Source: Oligoflexia bacterium (lineage in GTDB: Bacteria; Bdellovibrionota; UBA1018). From it: 61,621 bases of DNA. Position 1 is the first letter of the stretch. Every line of letters starts with the position of its first letter. Positions 42,853 through 51,826 of this stretch are shown piece after piece. The notes below the pieces were generated by a model. That model worked only from the letters and a program-made list of their open reading frames with translations. It made no database searches and had not been told where the DNA came from. A program made the position numbers and the translations under genes. The stretch is taken from NCBI GenBank assembly GCA_014378465.1, contig JACMNQ010000014.1, positions 1-61,621 of the forward strand, written 5' to 3'.

Positions 42853-44397
42853 TCAATTCTGGAGAATCCAGCGACTCAGCGCGGCTCCCGCCTGATTCTG
42901 TCGACCGCGGATCAGGCCCTTGCGTGCTTCACCTTCCGTGGACTCTCCCAGGATGACGAAACTTCGGTACGCCGTGATCTCTTTCGCGGCATTCATCACC
43001 GGGACGTAGCCCGCAAGGTGATAGAAACCGATGAGCGTGCCCGTCTTGGCGCGGAGACGGTTCTGAGCTGCGGTCTCTTTCATGCGGTCCTTGAGAGTAC
43101 CGTCCTTGCCCGCGATGGAGAGCGCATTCCAGAAGTCAGGGAACCAGAGCTGTTTCTTGAAGTTCTCGAGGGCTGAAAAAACGGCTCGCGCACTGGTCTT
43201 GTTCTGCGTGGAAAGTCCGCCCCCGTCAAAGAAAATCAGTTCGTCCGGATGACCATTGGTTTCCTGATTGAATCGTGCGATCTCCTCAAGTCCTGCAGCG
43301 CGAAGGTCGTTCGGGCCATTTTTGGAAAGACTGCCGAGGTCCTGCACGAGAGCATCGCCATAGAAGCAGATGCTGTCCTTGAGAAAACGCTTCAGGATTT
43401 CCGAGAGTTTGATTGACAGGTGAGTGAGAGATTCGGAGCTGGCGTTTGCTTTTTCAGCGTCGGTGATTTCCCGATTTTCGAAAGCCACTCCCTGCGCGCG
43501 AAGTGCTGAGCGAAGGGCCCCTTCCACCCATTTCGCGGTGTCGTGAATCGGCAGCTGAAGATGTGCCAGGCCTTTGAAGGTTCCGGAGATCATGTAAGAA
43601 GACCCACTGCGCTCCACCCGAAGAGAAGTTGATCTGCCCGGCCTGAGCTTCAATTCAACTGAAGTTCCCACGCCGGTTTCAATCCAGTGCGACTGATGAA
43701 GGGAAGTGATCGCGAGGGTTGCGCAGTTTTCGTTGATATTGAAGGCATGAGCAAGCGAAGCGTAACATTCGCGCTGATAGACCGGATTCCAGCCCGGCGG
43801 ATAGCTGAACTGATTCCACCGTTCATCTTTTGCGAGCGCGGTGACGCCGCCGATGATTCTGCGGACTCCCTTTTCTCGAAGTCGCTTCGCGATCTCCATG
43901 AGAGTGGAAGACTTCCAGGATGGATCGCCGTTTCCGAGAATTCTCAGGCTCGAAATCGTCCCGGCATCGATCTTCTTCCAGGTGACCTCAGTCGCGAATT
44001 GATACTCCGCGCCGAAGACCTTGAGCGCCGTCGCGGCCGTGAAGATTTTAGTGAGAGAGGCTGCCGTGAAAAGGTCTGCTGCATGAAGAGCATAGTCAGA
44101 GTCATCGAGAAGTACGCCGAATTTCACGTCCGAAGGAATTTTCGTTTTGAAGGAGCGATCCCAGTCGGGTTCTGCGCCTGAGTCGGTTGCGGGGTCGGAA
44201 GCAGCGGCAAACCCGTCATCGGAAGGCGCCGTGGATGAAAATTCGGAGTCGTGAAAGCCCAGTTTGTTGGACGCTCCTTGACTCTCCTGCGGGCCCAGCA
44301 AACCCAGGCACGCAAACAGCAGGAAGGCCGTTGCCGAGGAAAGCCGTGAACAAAATGAGAGGAGAGCGGAGTGCATCGCCATAATCCGTGCGACCAT
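42853..44397 (-). CDS. dacB: D-Ala-D-Ala carboxypeptidase/endopeptidase (PBP4 family) with altered SxN motif
   Basis: 514 residues. A signal segment near the N terminus (about 10-42) is followed by an acidic linker and then the penicillin-binding S13 fold. SxxK is intact (S114-K117, AASLTKIFTA) and the KTG box is intact (K451 in RAKTGTLIGFY). The expected SxN triplet (usually SDN or SNN after a LK.S pattern) reads S342-I-C344 in FLKDSICFYGDAL, so the Asn is replaced by Cys. PBP4 trims D-Ala and cleaves peptidoglycan cross-links in the periplasm; activity of this variant is uncertain. In-frame ATGs at 44382 and 44376 are alternative starts. Monocistronic on the minus strand. Confidence 0.87.
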   Translation of the reverse strand: MVARIMAMHSALLSFCSRLSSATAFLLFACLGLLGPQESQGASNKLGFHDSEFSSTAPSDDGFAAASDPATDSGAEPDWDRSFKTKIPSDVKFGVLLDDSDYALHAADLFTAASLTKIFTAATALKVFGAEYQFATEVTWKKIDAGTISSLRILGNGDPSWKSSTLMEIAKRLREKGVRRIIGGVTALAKDERWNQFSYPPGWNPVYQRECYASLAHAFNINENCATLAITSLHQSHWIETGVGTSVELKLRPGRSTSLRVERSGSSYMISGTFKGLAHLQLPIHDTAKWVEGALRSALRAQGVAFENREITDAEKANASSESLTHLSIKLSEILKRFLKDSICFYGDALVQDLGSLSKNGPNDLRAAGLEEIARFNQETNGHPDELIFFDGGGLSTQNKTSARAVFSALENFKKQLWFPDFWNALSIAGKDGTLKDRMKETAAQNRLRAKTGTLIGFYHLAGYVPVMNAAKEITAYRSFVILGESTEGEARKGLIRGRQNQAGAALSRWILQN

Positions 44398-44529
44398 AGC
44401 TCACTTCGGCCTAGTAGTATACTATATTAATCAAGAATTAAAGGTAAGTGTTTCATGGGGTGGGAGCTCTTTTGAACGGGTCGGACGCCGCGAGGTACCC
44501 CACGCTTCAAGGTCGAGGAAGTTTGAGGA

Positions 44530-45762
44530 TCAAAGGGAGAGCGAATCAGGTGACGAACTCACACCGTGACCCCGAGTCATCCGGAACAGGATGGCGAGCG
44601 CGGCAACGAGAATCACGCCGCCGCAACTGGCGATCACGGCCGAAGTCGAGTACATCCGAAAGAGAAAGGGTGAGACCAGCATACCCACGAGACTGGCTCC
44701 TGTTTCAGTGGCCATGCGCAGCCGAAAGACTTTCGGCATGTCGGAAAGTTCAAAGCGCGATTGCACGAGATCGACGAAGGGCAGGTCATTCATGGGCCCA
44801 CCCACTGCCGTGAAAGCGGTGGCCACCATGAGTGCTGGCAGATTGTGCGTCAGGGAGATCCAGATGAATCCGACTGCCAGCCAGATGTAGCCCGAAAAAA
44901 TCATGAGAATGGGACGGGCCCTTGAAAGATTGCCGATGATGAGAGCCGACGTGACGTTGCCAATGCCGTAAGCCGCGATCACCAGTCCGTAAGCGCGCAC
45001 ATCATGGGGAGCGAGTTTATGAACCACCAACGCGATGCCCAGGCCATAGGCGAGATTCCAGGAACCTCCAATGATCGCTTTTGAAAAAATCAGAAATTGC
45101 ATGCCTTGGATCCGTCGAGCCGCAATGAATCCGGAAGCCAGAGTTTCACGAAATCCCGCGCGTGGGATCTTCTTCACGGGAGCGTGATGCTCAGGGGGCG
45201 GCGCAAGCGCATGAATGGAAATCGCGGATGCGGCAAAGCTCACGGCGTCCAGCGTGAAGAAGTGAAGGGTAGGGATGAACGAAGTCAGGGCTCCGATGAT
45301 GCCCGGGCCAACCACACGGGCCAGCCTCATCGTCGTGCTCATGAGCCCATTGGCCGCTCGAAGCGTGGGCAGATCTCGGGCATACCGCGGCAGCGAAGCC
45401 TGAAGTGCAGGATCAAAGAAAGCGCCGAGACCGGAGAGCGTGATCGCAACTCCCAAAAGCAGGGGCAGACTGATCGGTGTGAACTGGAACACGATGACGG
45501 GAATGAGCACGATGCCGCTTCGAAGTGCATCCACCCAGATCATCGTCTTTGAGTGATCCCAATGATCCGCCCACTTTCCACCGATCAGACTCAGCGTGAG
45601 AAGTGCGGCCATCTGAGCGGCGGCCAGATAACCTGTGTCCGCTCCAATCATGTTGACCGCCATCCAGATCAACGCCACACGGTAGATCTCATCGCCGATC
45701 GCTGACAGAGCCTGTCCGCCCCAGAGGAGCCGAATCGATCGGTTGCGAAGCGCCTTGATCAT
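44530..45762 (-). CDS. major facilitator superfamily transporter
   Basis: 410 residues with 10-12 membrane helices, beginning IRLLWGGQALSAIGDEIYRV, which is typical of MFS_3/EntS-like permeases. The motif A loop is GGKWADHWDHSK. Substrate unknown; relatives move enterobactin, macrolides or lysophospholipids. The start at ATG 45762 agrees with family starts; an in-frame extension to 45867 is possible but runs directly against the divergent gene. A palindrome, TGAGTATACTCA, lies 5 bp upstream of the ATG (45767-45778), with no clear ribosome-binding site. Confidence 0.82.
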   Translation of the reverse strand: MIKALRNRSIRLLWGGQALSAIGDEIYRVALIWMAVNMIGADTGYLAAAQMAALLTLSLIGGKWADHWDHSKTMIWVDALRSGIVLIPVIVFQFTPISLPLLLGVAITLSGLGAFFDPALQASLPRYARDLPTLRAANGLMSTTMRLARVVGPGIIGALTSFIPTLHFFTLDAVSFAASAISIHALAPPPEHHAPVKKIPRAGFRETLASGFIAARRIQGMQFLIFSKAIIGGSWNLAYGLGIALVVHKLAPHDVRAYGLVIAAYGIGNVTSALIIGNLSRARPILMIFSGYIWLAVGFIWISLTHNLPALMVATAFTAVGGPMNDLPFVDLVQSRFELSDMPKVFRLRMATETGASLVGMLVSPFLFRMYSTSAVIASCGGVILVAALAILFRMTRGHGVSSSPDSLSL

Positions 45763-45867
45763 GAAATGAGTATACTCAGCCGAATGAATTTGGCGAGCAG
45801 CTTTGAGCACCTGCACCAAAGAGGTGCAGCCCTTGAAGCCTGATGTCTCAAAGCTGGAGGATTTCAT

Positions 45868-46182
45868 ATGAACAGTCCCTTACCTGAAAAGCATGAGGAG
45901 CATTCGGTTCGGGCAGCCACCTTTGGAGCTCTGTGCGCCATCAGTGCCTTTCCGTTCCTCGCTTTTATCATCATCGGCCTGGGCCGACTGATGAATGACA
46001 ATTACTGGCTGAGCTCATTGATCGTCGGTTTGATCTGTGTCGCGGTCGGAGGACCTCTGGCCATGACGGCGATCAAGAAGATGAAAGAGGAGGATTTCAC
46101 GCTCCCGCTCACTCGCGGGACTCTTGAAGAAGACCGGCAGGTCATGAACAGCAATGTTCACAGGATCAGGAGCCGCACATGA
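45868..46182 (+). CDS. small membrane protein, holin-X/YqjE-like
   Basis: 104 residues with two membrane helices (FGALCAISAFPFLAFIIIGL and WLSSLIVGLICVAVGGPLAM) and a C-terminal TLEEDRQVMNS tail. This layout resembles the phage-holin-like (PF07332/YqjE) family of inner-membrane stress proteins, which share a T..TL.EDV ending; the match is by pattern only. Strong GGAGG precedes ATG 45868. It overlaps the next gene by 4 bp. Confidence 0.6.
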   Translation: MNSPLPEKHEEHSVRAATFGALCAISAFPFLAFIIIGLGRLMNDNYWLSSLIVGLICVAVGGPLAMTAIKKMKEEDFTLPLTRGTLEEDRQVMNSNVHRIRSRT

Positions 46183-46433
46183 AAAAGCAATCACTGAAAA
46201 GGGATACGCTGATGGAGCCGGACATCCAGATCGCCGAACTGCGCCTCCAGGTCGCGGTCCATCGGGCTCAGGAACTTCAGCACGCGGTGAAGACCGATCG
46301 TCGTCACTTTGACGACACGATGCTTTTGGACCTCACGCGAAATCTGGATCAGAATCTGGATGACGACACGATCATCATTGAAGAAACCATCATCCGAATC
46401 GTTCCCGATGACGAAATGGACTTGGCCATCTGA
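46179..46433 (+). CDS. small acidic hypothetical protein
   Basis: 84 residues, no membrane segment. The first half is an amphipathic helix (IQIAELRLQVAVHRAQELQH); the second is strongly acidic and beta-prone (DDDTIIIEETIIRIVPDDE). The ATGA overlap with the membrane protein upstream suggests joint function as a membrane-associated pair. No family recognised. Confidence 0.6.
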   Translation: MKKQSLKRDTLMEPDIQIAELRLQVAVHRAQELQHAVKTDRRHFDDTMLLDLTRNLDQNLDDDTIIIEETIIRIVPDDEMDLAI

Positions 46434-46510
46434 GGTCATGTTCGCACTGTTTCAAGGCGAAAATCTCAAAAAATGATTGATCTGGCGGACAACTCGCGAA
46501 AGAGTGAGGC

Positions 46511-47956
46511 ATGATCACTGCGTGCAAGTCCTGTCCGTTTTCAATGCGTCCGAGGATCTCAAGTGCAGTTTTGTCGATCGGGATGGCCCTGGCGATCCTG
46601 GCAGGAACAAGCGCAACTTCTCAGGCCGTACCCCTGCTGGTCGGCCCACCCGTCAAAACCAGCGAGTTGACGGAAAAAATCGTCGAAGCGATCCTGAATC
46701 ACGGAGAAACCTGGTCCAACCTCGGGAGCTTCGTCTCGAAAGGTCCAAGACTCTGTGGTTCCACCGGCGCGGATCAGGCAGTGGACTGGGCGAAATCCAG
46801 ATTGACTTCATACGGTTTCGAACGAATTTCGACGCAGTCCGTGAAAGTGCCTCATTGGGTTCGCGGAACTCGCGAAGTGGCGTCCATCACTTCAGGGGCA
46901 TCGCCCGTTTCACTGCGAGTGACTGCACTCGGACAGAGTGCCGGAACTCCCGCAGGTGGAATTGAAGCCGAAGTCGTCGAAGTGAAGAGTCTCGACGAAG
47001 TGAGAAAGTTGGGTTCCAAGCTTCGCGGAAAAATCGTTTTCTACAATCGCCCGATGAATCCTGCGATGGCGAACACGTTTGAGGCTTACGGCGCGGCAGT
47101 GGATCAGCGAAGCTCGGGTCCGGCTCTCGCCGCAAGAAATGGAGCAGTCGCCACACTGGTGCGGTCGATGACGACTTTGGCCGATGATGCTCATCCTCAT
47201 ACCGGCATCACTTTTTTCGGAAACACGAATCCGATTCCAGCTGCGGCGATCAGCACTCATGATGCCAACGTTCTCGCCGGACAGCTTCAAGGGAGAGCTC
47301 CCGTTCGAGTGCGTCTCGAGTTGAGTGCAAAGCGCCTGCCTGACACGACTTCCTACAACGTGATGGGAGAAATCACAGGAGCCGAAATTCCGCAGGAAAT
47401 TGTCCTGGTCGGTGGCCACCTGGACAGTTGGGACCTTTCTTCCGGGGCTCACGATGATGGGGCAGGGGTGGTGCAGTCCATTGAGGTTCTCCGTGCTTTC
47501 AAAGCTCTGGGACTTCGTCCAAAACGCACCGTTCGGGTGGTTCTCTTCATGTGCGAGGAATTTGGAGGGATCGGCGCCGAAGAATACGCGGCCGCTGCCA
47601 AGTCAAGAAGTGAAAACCATATTTTCGCCACTGAATCCGATCGGGGAGGCTTTCGTGCGGAAGGATTTTCAATTGAGAATGCTTCTCCTGCAGCATTGAA
47701 AAAAATCCAGGGCTGGGCTCCGTATCTGGCTTCACTCCAGGCCACGTCGATCATCGCCGGGTCCAGTGGGACGGATGTCGAGCCCCTCAATGAGCTTGGA
47801 GCAGTGACGCTGGATCTGTTGACTGAGTCGAGACACTACTTTGATTTTCACCATTCCGACCTTGATGAAATGCAAGTCGTCAATCCGAAGGAGCTGAGCC
47901 AGGGCGCTGCCGCACTTGCAGTCATCACTTTTCTGGCGGCAGATCAGGGGCTCTGA
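46511..47956 (+). CDS. secreted M28-family zinc aminopeptidase with PA domain
   Basis: 481 residues. A signal peptide spans about 10-41 (ISSAVLSIGMALAILAG, ending SQAVP). A PA-type insert lies at about 125-250. The M28 core has two-zinc ligands in series: H in LVGGHLDSWD, D in GAHDDGAG, catalytic-base Glu-Glu in MCEEFGGIG, D in ATESDRGG, and H in YFDFHHSDLD. This is the carboxypeptidase Q / leucine aminopeptidase-type arrangement. The enzyme is expected to release amino acids from peptides in the periplasm or outside. Start uncertain between 46511 (preceded by GTGAGG) and 46544. It overlaps gmhB by one base. Confidence 0.9.
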   Translation: MITACKSCPFSMRPRISSAVLSIGMALAILAGTSATSQAVPLLVGPPVKTSELTEKIVEAILNHGETWSNLGSFVSKGPRLCGSTGADQAVDWAKSRLTSYGFERISTQSVKVPHWVRGTREVASITSGASPVSLRVTALGQSAGTPAGGIEAEVVEVKSLDEVRKLGSKLRGKIVFYNRPMNPAMANTFEAYGAAVDQRSSGPALAARNGAVATLVRSMTTLADDAHPHTGITFFGNTNPIPAAAISTHDANVLAGQLQGRAPVRVRLELSAKRLPDTTSYNVMGEITGAEIPQEIVLVGGHLDSWDLSSGAHDDGAGVVQSIEVLRAFKALGLRPKRTVRVVLFMCEEFGGIGAEEYAAAAKSRSENHIFATESDRGGFRAEGFSIENASPAALKKIQGWAPYLASLQATSIIAGSSGTDVEPLNELGAVTLDLLTESRHYFDFHHSDLDEMQVVNPKELSQGAAALAVITFLAADQGL

Positions 47957-48498
47957 TGAATCCGACGGCGAGTCTCAAAGCGGTTTTTTTGGACCGGGAT
48001 GGAGTCATCAATCGCATGTACTTCAGTCGTGGAAAGCCCAGGGCACCTTATTGCCTGGCGGATCTCGACTATTTTCCTGGCGTGAAAGAAGCCACCAGGG
48101 ATCTCAAAGCGGCGGGATTTCTTCTGGTCGTGGTGACGAACCAGCCGGATGTGTCCCGCGGCTGGGCAACTCGTGAAAGCGTCGAAATGATCAATGCGGC
48201 AGTGACTCGTACGTTGGGAATTGATGAGGTTCAGGTCTGTTATCACGACATTCCAGATCGATGTGAGTGTCGCAAGCCCAAACCTGGGATGCTCCTCCAG
48301 GCGGCGAAAGATCTCGGCATCGACCTGATGAGTTCCTACATGGTGGGCGATCGTTACAGTGACATGGCCGCGGGAGCAGCGGCGGGATGCACTCCCATTC
48401 TGGTGGGGCCCGGAGATCCTGGAGAGAATCCAACGCCTGAGCCTGCTGCTCGAGTCTCTTCACTTCTTGAAGCGACTAGGTGGATTCTGGCCCGTTAG
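47956..48498 (+). CDS. gmhB: D-glycero-D-manno-heptose-1,7-bisphosphate 7-phosphatase
   Basis: 180 residues of the HAD-IIIA family. Motif I is FLDRDGVINR, motif II VVVTNQPDVSRG, a zinc-binding region YHDIPDRCECRKPKPGML (Cys/His cluster) and motif IV YMVGDRYSDMAAG. GmhB removes the 7-phosphate of heptose bisphosphate in ADP-heptose synthesis for the LPS inner core. Its partner genes (gmhA, hldE) are not in the window. The start overlaps the peptidase stop; the stop overlaps the convergent membrane-protein gene by 4 bp. A histidinol-phosphatase-type role is less likely. Confidence 0.85.
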   Translation: MNPTASLKAVFLDRDGVINRMYFSRGKPRAPYCLADLDYFPGVKEATRDLKAAGFLLVVVTNQPDVSRGWATRESVEMINAAVTRTLGIDEVQVCYHDIPDRCECRKPKPGMLLQAAKDLGIDLMSSYMVGDRYSDMAAGAAAGCTPILVGPGDPGENPTPEPAARVSSLLEATRWILAR

Positions 48499-49220
48499 GC
48501 CGCGCGATTCTTGCCGCCGCGGGTTTCGCGCCCGCCGCCGCGCTTGCGCCAGAAATTCTTCTTCTTCTGATCTTCAAATTCACGCAGCTGATCCGTGATC
48601 GCATCGTGGTGAGCGGTGATGTTGAAGTGATCCAGCGCTCTCTTGATTCTGAGACCGAAGATCGCGAGCAGCATGAGATTGGAGATCAAAAGCCCGGTCA
48701 AAAGCAGCGCCGGATGAAATGAAAAGCTGCCCAGAAAACAGGCAACGAAGTTCAGTGCTATTCCGCTGACGCCGATGTAAAAGGCTCCCAGCTTTTCAGG
48801 TTTGTCCTCCTCCAGCTCTTCGATTCTTTCCGCAATGGGTTCGAACTTGAGCTGCCACTCGGAGGCGGTGAGTTCCTGGTCATCGAGGGGCCCCACTTCC
48901 TCTCCATGCTCACTGATGATCCGGTGGGTCTTGATGGCAGCGATCAACCGGATGAAGGAATTCTTGTGGGTGTCCGCTCGCAGCACCGTCTCATGAGTGA
49001 TTCCGAAATCTCCGAGTTTGTTCCGAAGACCTTCGGGACTGCGCAGCGCGAGCAGCAACCGCGGCCACCAGAGTTTGGCATCAGCCCAGAGAGAATCAAT
49101 CTCCTGCTCAACGTGGTGCTTCAGGTCACGAATCAAAAGGATGTGAAACACCATCAGCGCGGACCAGACCTGCGCGGCACCGGACGACAGATAAAAGATG
49201 GAGTCCGTGAAACGAAACAT
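48495..49220 (-). CDS. hypothetical membrane protein
   Basis: 241 residues from ATG 49220 (a longer in-frame extension to 49334 has no better ribosome-binding site). A hydrophobic stretch near the N terminus (FYLSSGAAQVWSALMVFHIL) and a pair of helices at about 155-200 (AFYIGVSGIALNFVACFLGS and ALLLTGLLISNLMLLAIFGL) suggest three membrane segments. A large cytoplasmic helical part lies between them, and the C-terminal end is basic (KKKNFWRKRGGGRETRGGKN). No family recognised. An ATAAACT-G-AGTTTAT palindrome (49250-49264) lies 30 bp upstream of the start. Confidence 0.55.
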   Translation of the reverse strand: MFRFTDSIFYLSSGAAQVWSALMVFHILLIRDLKHHVEQEIDSLWADAKLWWPRLLLALRSPEGLRNKLGDFGITHETVLRADTHKNSFIRLIAAIKTHRIISEHGEEVGPLDDQELTASEWQLKFEPIAERIEELEEDKPEKLGAFYIGVSGIALNFVACFLGSFSFHPALLLTGLLISNLMLLAIFGLRIKRALDHFNITAHHDAITDQLREFEDQKKKNFWRKRGGGRETRGGKNRAA

Positions 49221-49448
49221 CGAGGAAAGTCCATTCAGGCGGTGTTTGAATAAACTGAGTTTATGACGCCATGTATTGCGGCATAAAGTGCACGAACTGG
49301 ACCTGTTTGCGGGTTGCCGCAGTGAGGCGGGCATTGCGAAATCCTGGACTGGTCTATCTGAACTCCCTACCGACCTCGCATCCCCATCGAGATCGATTTA
49401 CTGCTCACGCTCGTTGAAAAATACTGTGATTGAGGCAGTATCATCCCC

Positions 49449-49829
49449 ATGTGGGAACTCGCGCGTTATCTGGGCATCGCAACTCGTCCAATTGAAAAAA
49501 TGATGCTGTTGGGCGCCCGGGCAAATGCGTCTGGAAAGCCAGCTGAAGAAGTACGAAGACTCTCAGGCCTTTTTCAGGGACATACTCTGTATCATTTTCA
49601 GGTCTCTCCTTACGCATGGATCGTGAGAAGGACGCTGGTGAAGTGGGGCATCCCGATTCCCATGCGAGATATCCTCGAAGACCCGGCAGCCTGGAAAGAA
49701 CTGGTCACTCAAGGTGGCAAGGACCAGGTTCCCTGTCTCAAGATTGAGACTCCCGGGGCGCAGACCCGCTGGATGTACGAATCGCGCGATATCATCGCTT
49801 ACCTGAAACAGAAGTCAAAGCAGGGTTGA
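49449..49829 (+). CDS. glutaredoxin/GST N-terminal-domain protein
   Basis: 126 residues. After a 45-residue leader the protein has the thioredoxin-like fold of the glutathione S-transferase N-terminal domain: YHFQVSPYAWIVRRTLVKWG, where the usual CPYC is SPYA, then cis-Pro in GKDQVPCLKIE and the glutathione-binding end MYESRDIIAYLKQK. Lacking the redox cysteines, it is unlikely to be a disulfide reductase; a glutathione-binding role is possible. Its 3' end overlaps the convergent trehalase gene by 38 bp. Confidence 0.7.
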   Translation: MWELARYLGIATRPIEKMMLLGARANASGKPAEEVRRLSGLFQGHTLYHFQVSPYAWIVRRTLVKWGIPIPMRDILEDPAAWKELVTQGGKDQVPCLKIETPGAQTRWMYESRDIIAYLKQKSKQG

Positions 49830-51798
49830 ATACTTCATTCAGGGGTTTGAACGCTGTCAGCGCCTTCAGCTGTTCTGACGAGAGCAGTCTCAGTCCAATC
49901 TGAAAAGATGCATTCGTCCAGCCAAACCCCTCCTTCGTGATGTAAGAGAACTTGCTGCCCACATTTCCATATTCCACGAAGGCTTCATGGGAGCCCGTCA
50001 CGACATTGTACTTTTCGGTGACCATCCCGTTGAAGTCACGAGCATTGCGCGCCATCATTGAAACCCAGCGGTACGCAAGTCGCTGCGCGTCCTCGATGAG
50101 GCCATAGCGAGTGAGGCCGTCCCAGGCGATGATCTGGTGCGGAGGCCAGCCGTAGGGAAAATCCCATTGCCTCTGCGGCCGATCCGGCAGATGCACCGGT
50201 CCTCGCGAAGCCTCCGTGCTGGCGGCGAGTCCGGCCGAAAATTCAAGATTTTTTGTTGCAAAGTCGACCACTTTTCTCGCCTGCTCGGGAGTGGCAAGAC
50301 CGGCCCACAGTGGGTAGAGGCCAGTTGCACTCACATAGTTCGATTGCTTTTCGTTCACGAAATCATAATCGAAGTAGAATCCTTTTTCGGCATTCCAGCA
50401 GCGACGATTGATCTCGTTCCTGCGAGTGTTCGCAAGTTTTCGCCAGGCAGCCGTCGTTTCGGGCTGCTTCTGACCTGGAACTTCAAAGCTTCCTCCAAAT
50501 TCTTTCTCAATCAATTCAGCGATGTCCGTCTCGTATTTGTAGAGGAGGGAGTTCAAGTCCACCGTCAGAAAATCGTTGGCACGAAGATCAAATCGATAAG
50601 TCGTATCATGTCCGGTTTCCCGGACTGTCCGGTCCTGTTTGAAAGTCGCTTCGAGCTTTTTGTTTGAAACCTGACCCTTTTCGTACTTCGCGAGGTAGTC
50701 AGCGGGCGAGAGTCCTGCGGCTCTCGCGAAAGGGGCGACAATCGCATCATAGGCACCGACTTCAACCTCAGGGCCGGGACCATGCCCCTCATCGAAATAC
50801 CGACTCAGGTTGTGACTGCGGATAAGTCGGGGAGGAACAGTCCAGACCGTGCGGTACTCCTCAATCGCCCAACGCAGTTGATCCCTGAGCCAAACCTTGT
50901 TTTCTCCGGTCCGGGGAAGTTTTTCATGCACCGCTCTGAGCATTGACGTGAAAAATGGCGGTTGTGACCGAGAGAGGTAATAGCTCCGGTTGGCATTGAG
51001 GATCTTCCCATAGTAGCGGATCTGGTAAGCGTGATTGTCTACCATTGAGCGCGCGAGTTCGGTCTTCTGATCCAGCAGCAGTCCCCGCGTGATGAAATAA
51101 CTGTCCCAGCCGTACATTTCGTTGAACCTTCCGCCCGGGACCACGTAGGGAGTGCCCACCTTCAGACTCAGCAGTCCATGGCGATCTCCGATGAAATCCA
51201 TGAAAGCGGAGGTGATCTTTCGAGGGGTTTGCCGAATTTCAAGCCTGAGTTCGGGGTGGCGCTTTTGAACTCCCTCGAAATAATGAACGGCTGCCCGGTC
51301 CGCCAACGGGACATAAAGGTGATTTTTGGCTTTCTGCGCGGTGTTCTTTGAGTCCTGCAGATTGTGGATGAGGCCTTGTTCGTCCGTGCGACGAGTGAGT
51401 CCATCCCAGAAAATTTCGCGAATCAATCGGCTCGTGCGATCAACTGGATTTTCGGCCAACTCGGTTTCAGAGAGAGTCAGTTCGCCTGCTCCCTGATCAT
51501 GCGCGAGCGCCAGACTTTGCAGGAATACGGACAGAGGATAAGCTCCGCGAAGCAGGTGCCCTCTTTTCTCCTGATCCTGGAACCTGAACTCGACTGGGCC
51601 GTCGTGAAGCGTGATTTTTTGATCGTGATCATGATCCGCCGCCAGAAGGAGCTGGAGTACCGTGGGTTCGACCGACACCGTGAATTTCGCGGTCGGATCA
51701 GAAACTTTTCCTGAAGTTGCGCAGCCGGAAATCGTGCAGGAGGAAAGGAGCAGGATCCAGGTACTCAACGCACTGGCTCCCAGATGATGAGTGTTCAT
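49792..51798 (-). CDS. treA: trehalase (GH37) lipoprotein
   Basis: 668 residues. A lipoprotein signal peptide (NTHHLGASALSTWILLLSS, lipobox ISGC) is followed by a GH37 alpha,alpha-trehalase domain with both family signatures: PGGRFNEMYGWDSYF and, later, QRQWDFPYGWPPHQ. Catalytic Asp and Glu lie in the conserved EVEVGAYDA and EKYNVV..SHEAFVEYG regions. The enzyme splits trehalose to glucose and would do so at the envelope, like periplasmic TreA. The start is set at ATG 51798 so that the lipobox falls at a normal place; a longer extension to 51933 would bury it. Confidence 0.93.
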   Translation of the reverse strand: MNTHHLGASALSTWILLLSSCTISGCATSGKVSDPTAKFTVSVEPTVLQLLLAADHDHDQKITLHDGPVEFRFQDQEKRGHLLRGAYPLSVFLQSLALAHDQGAGELTLSETELAENPVDRTSRLIREIFWDGLTRRTDEQGLIHNLQDSKNTAQKAKNHLYVPLADRAAVHYFEGVQKRHPELRLEIRQTPRKITSAFMDFIGDRHGLLSLKVGTPYVVPGGRFNEMYGWDSYFITRGLLLDQKTELARSMVDNHAYQIRYYGKILNANRSYYLSRSQPPFFTSMLRAVHEKLPRTGENKVWLRDQLRWAIEEYRTVWTVPPRLIRSHNLSRYFDEGHGPGPEVEVGAYDAIVAPFARAAGLSPADYLAKYEKGQVSNKKLEATFKQDRTVRETGHDTTYRFDLRANDFLTVDLNSLLYKYETDIAELIEKEFGGSFEVPGQKQPETTAAWRKLANTRRNEINRRCWNAEKGFYFDYDFVNEKQSNYVSATGLYPLWAGLATPEQARKVVDFATKNLEFSAGLAASTEASRGPVHLPDRPQRQWDFPYGWPPHQIIAWDGLTRYGLIEDAQRLAYRWVSMMARNARDFNGMVTEKYNVVTGSHEAFVEYGNVGSKFSYITKEGFGWTNASFQIGLRLLSSEQLKALTAFKPLNEVFNPALTSVSGKR

Positions 51799-51826
51799 CC
51801 AACCATTGAATACGCCGCTGCTTTGA

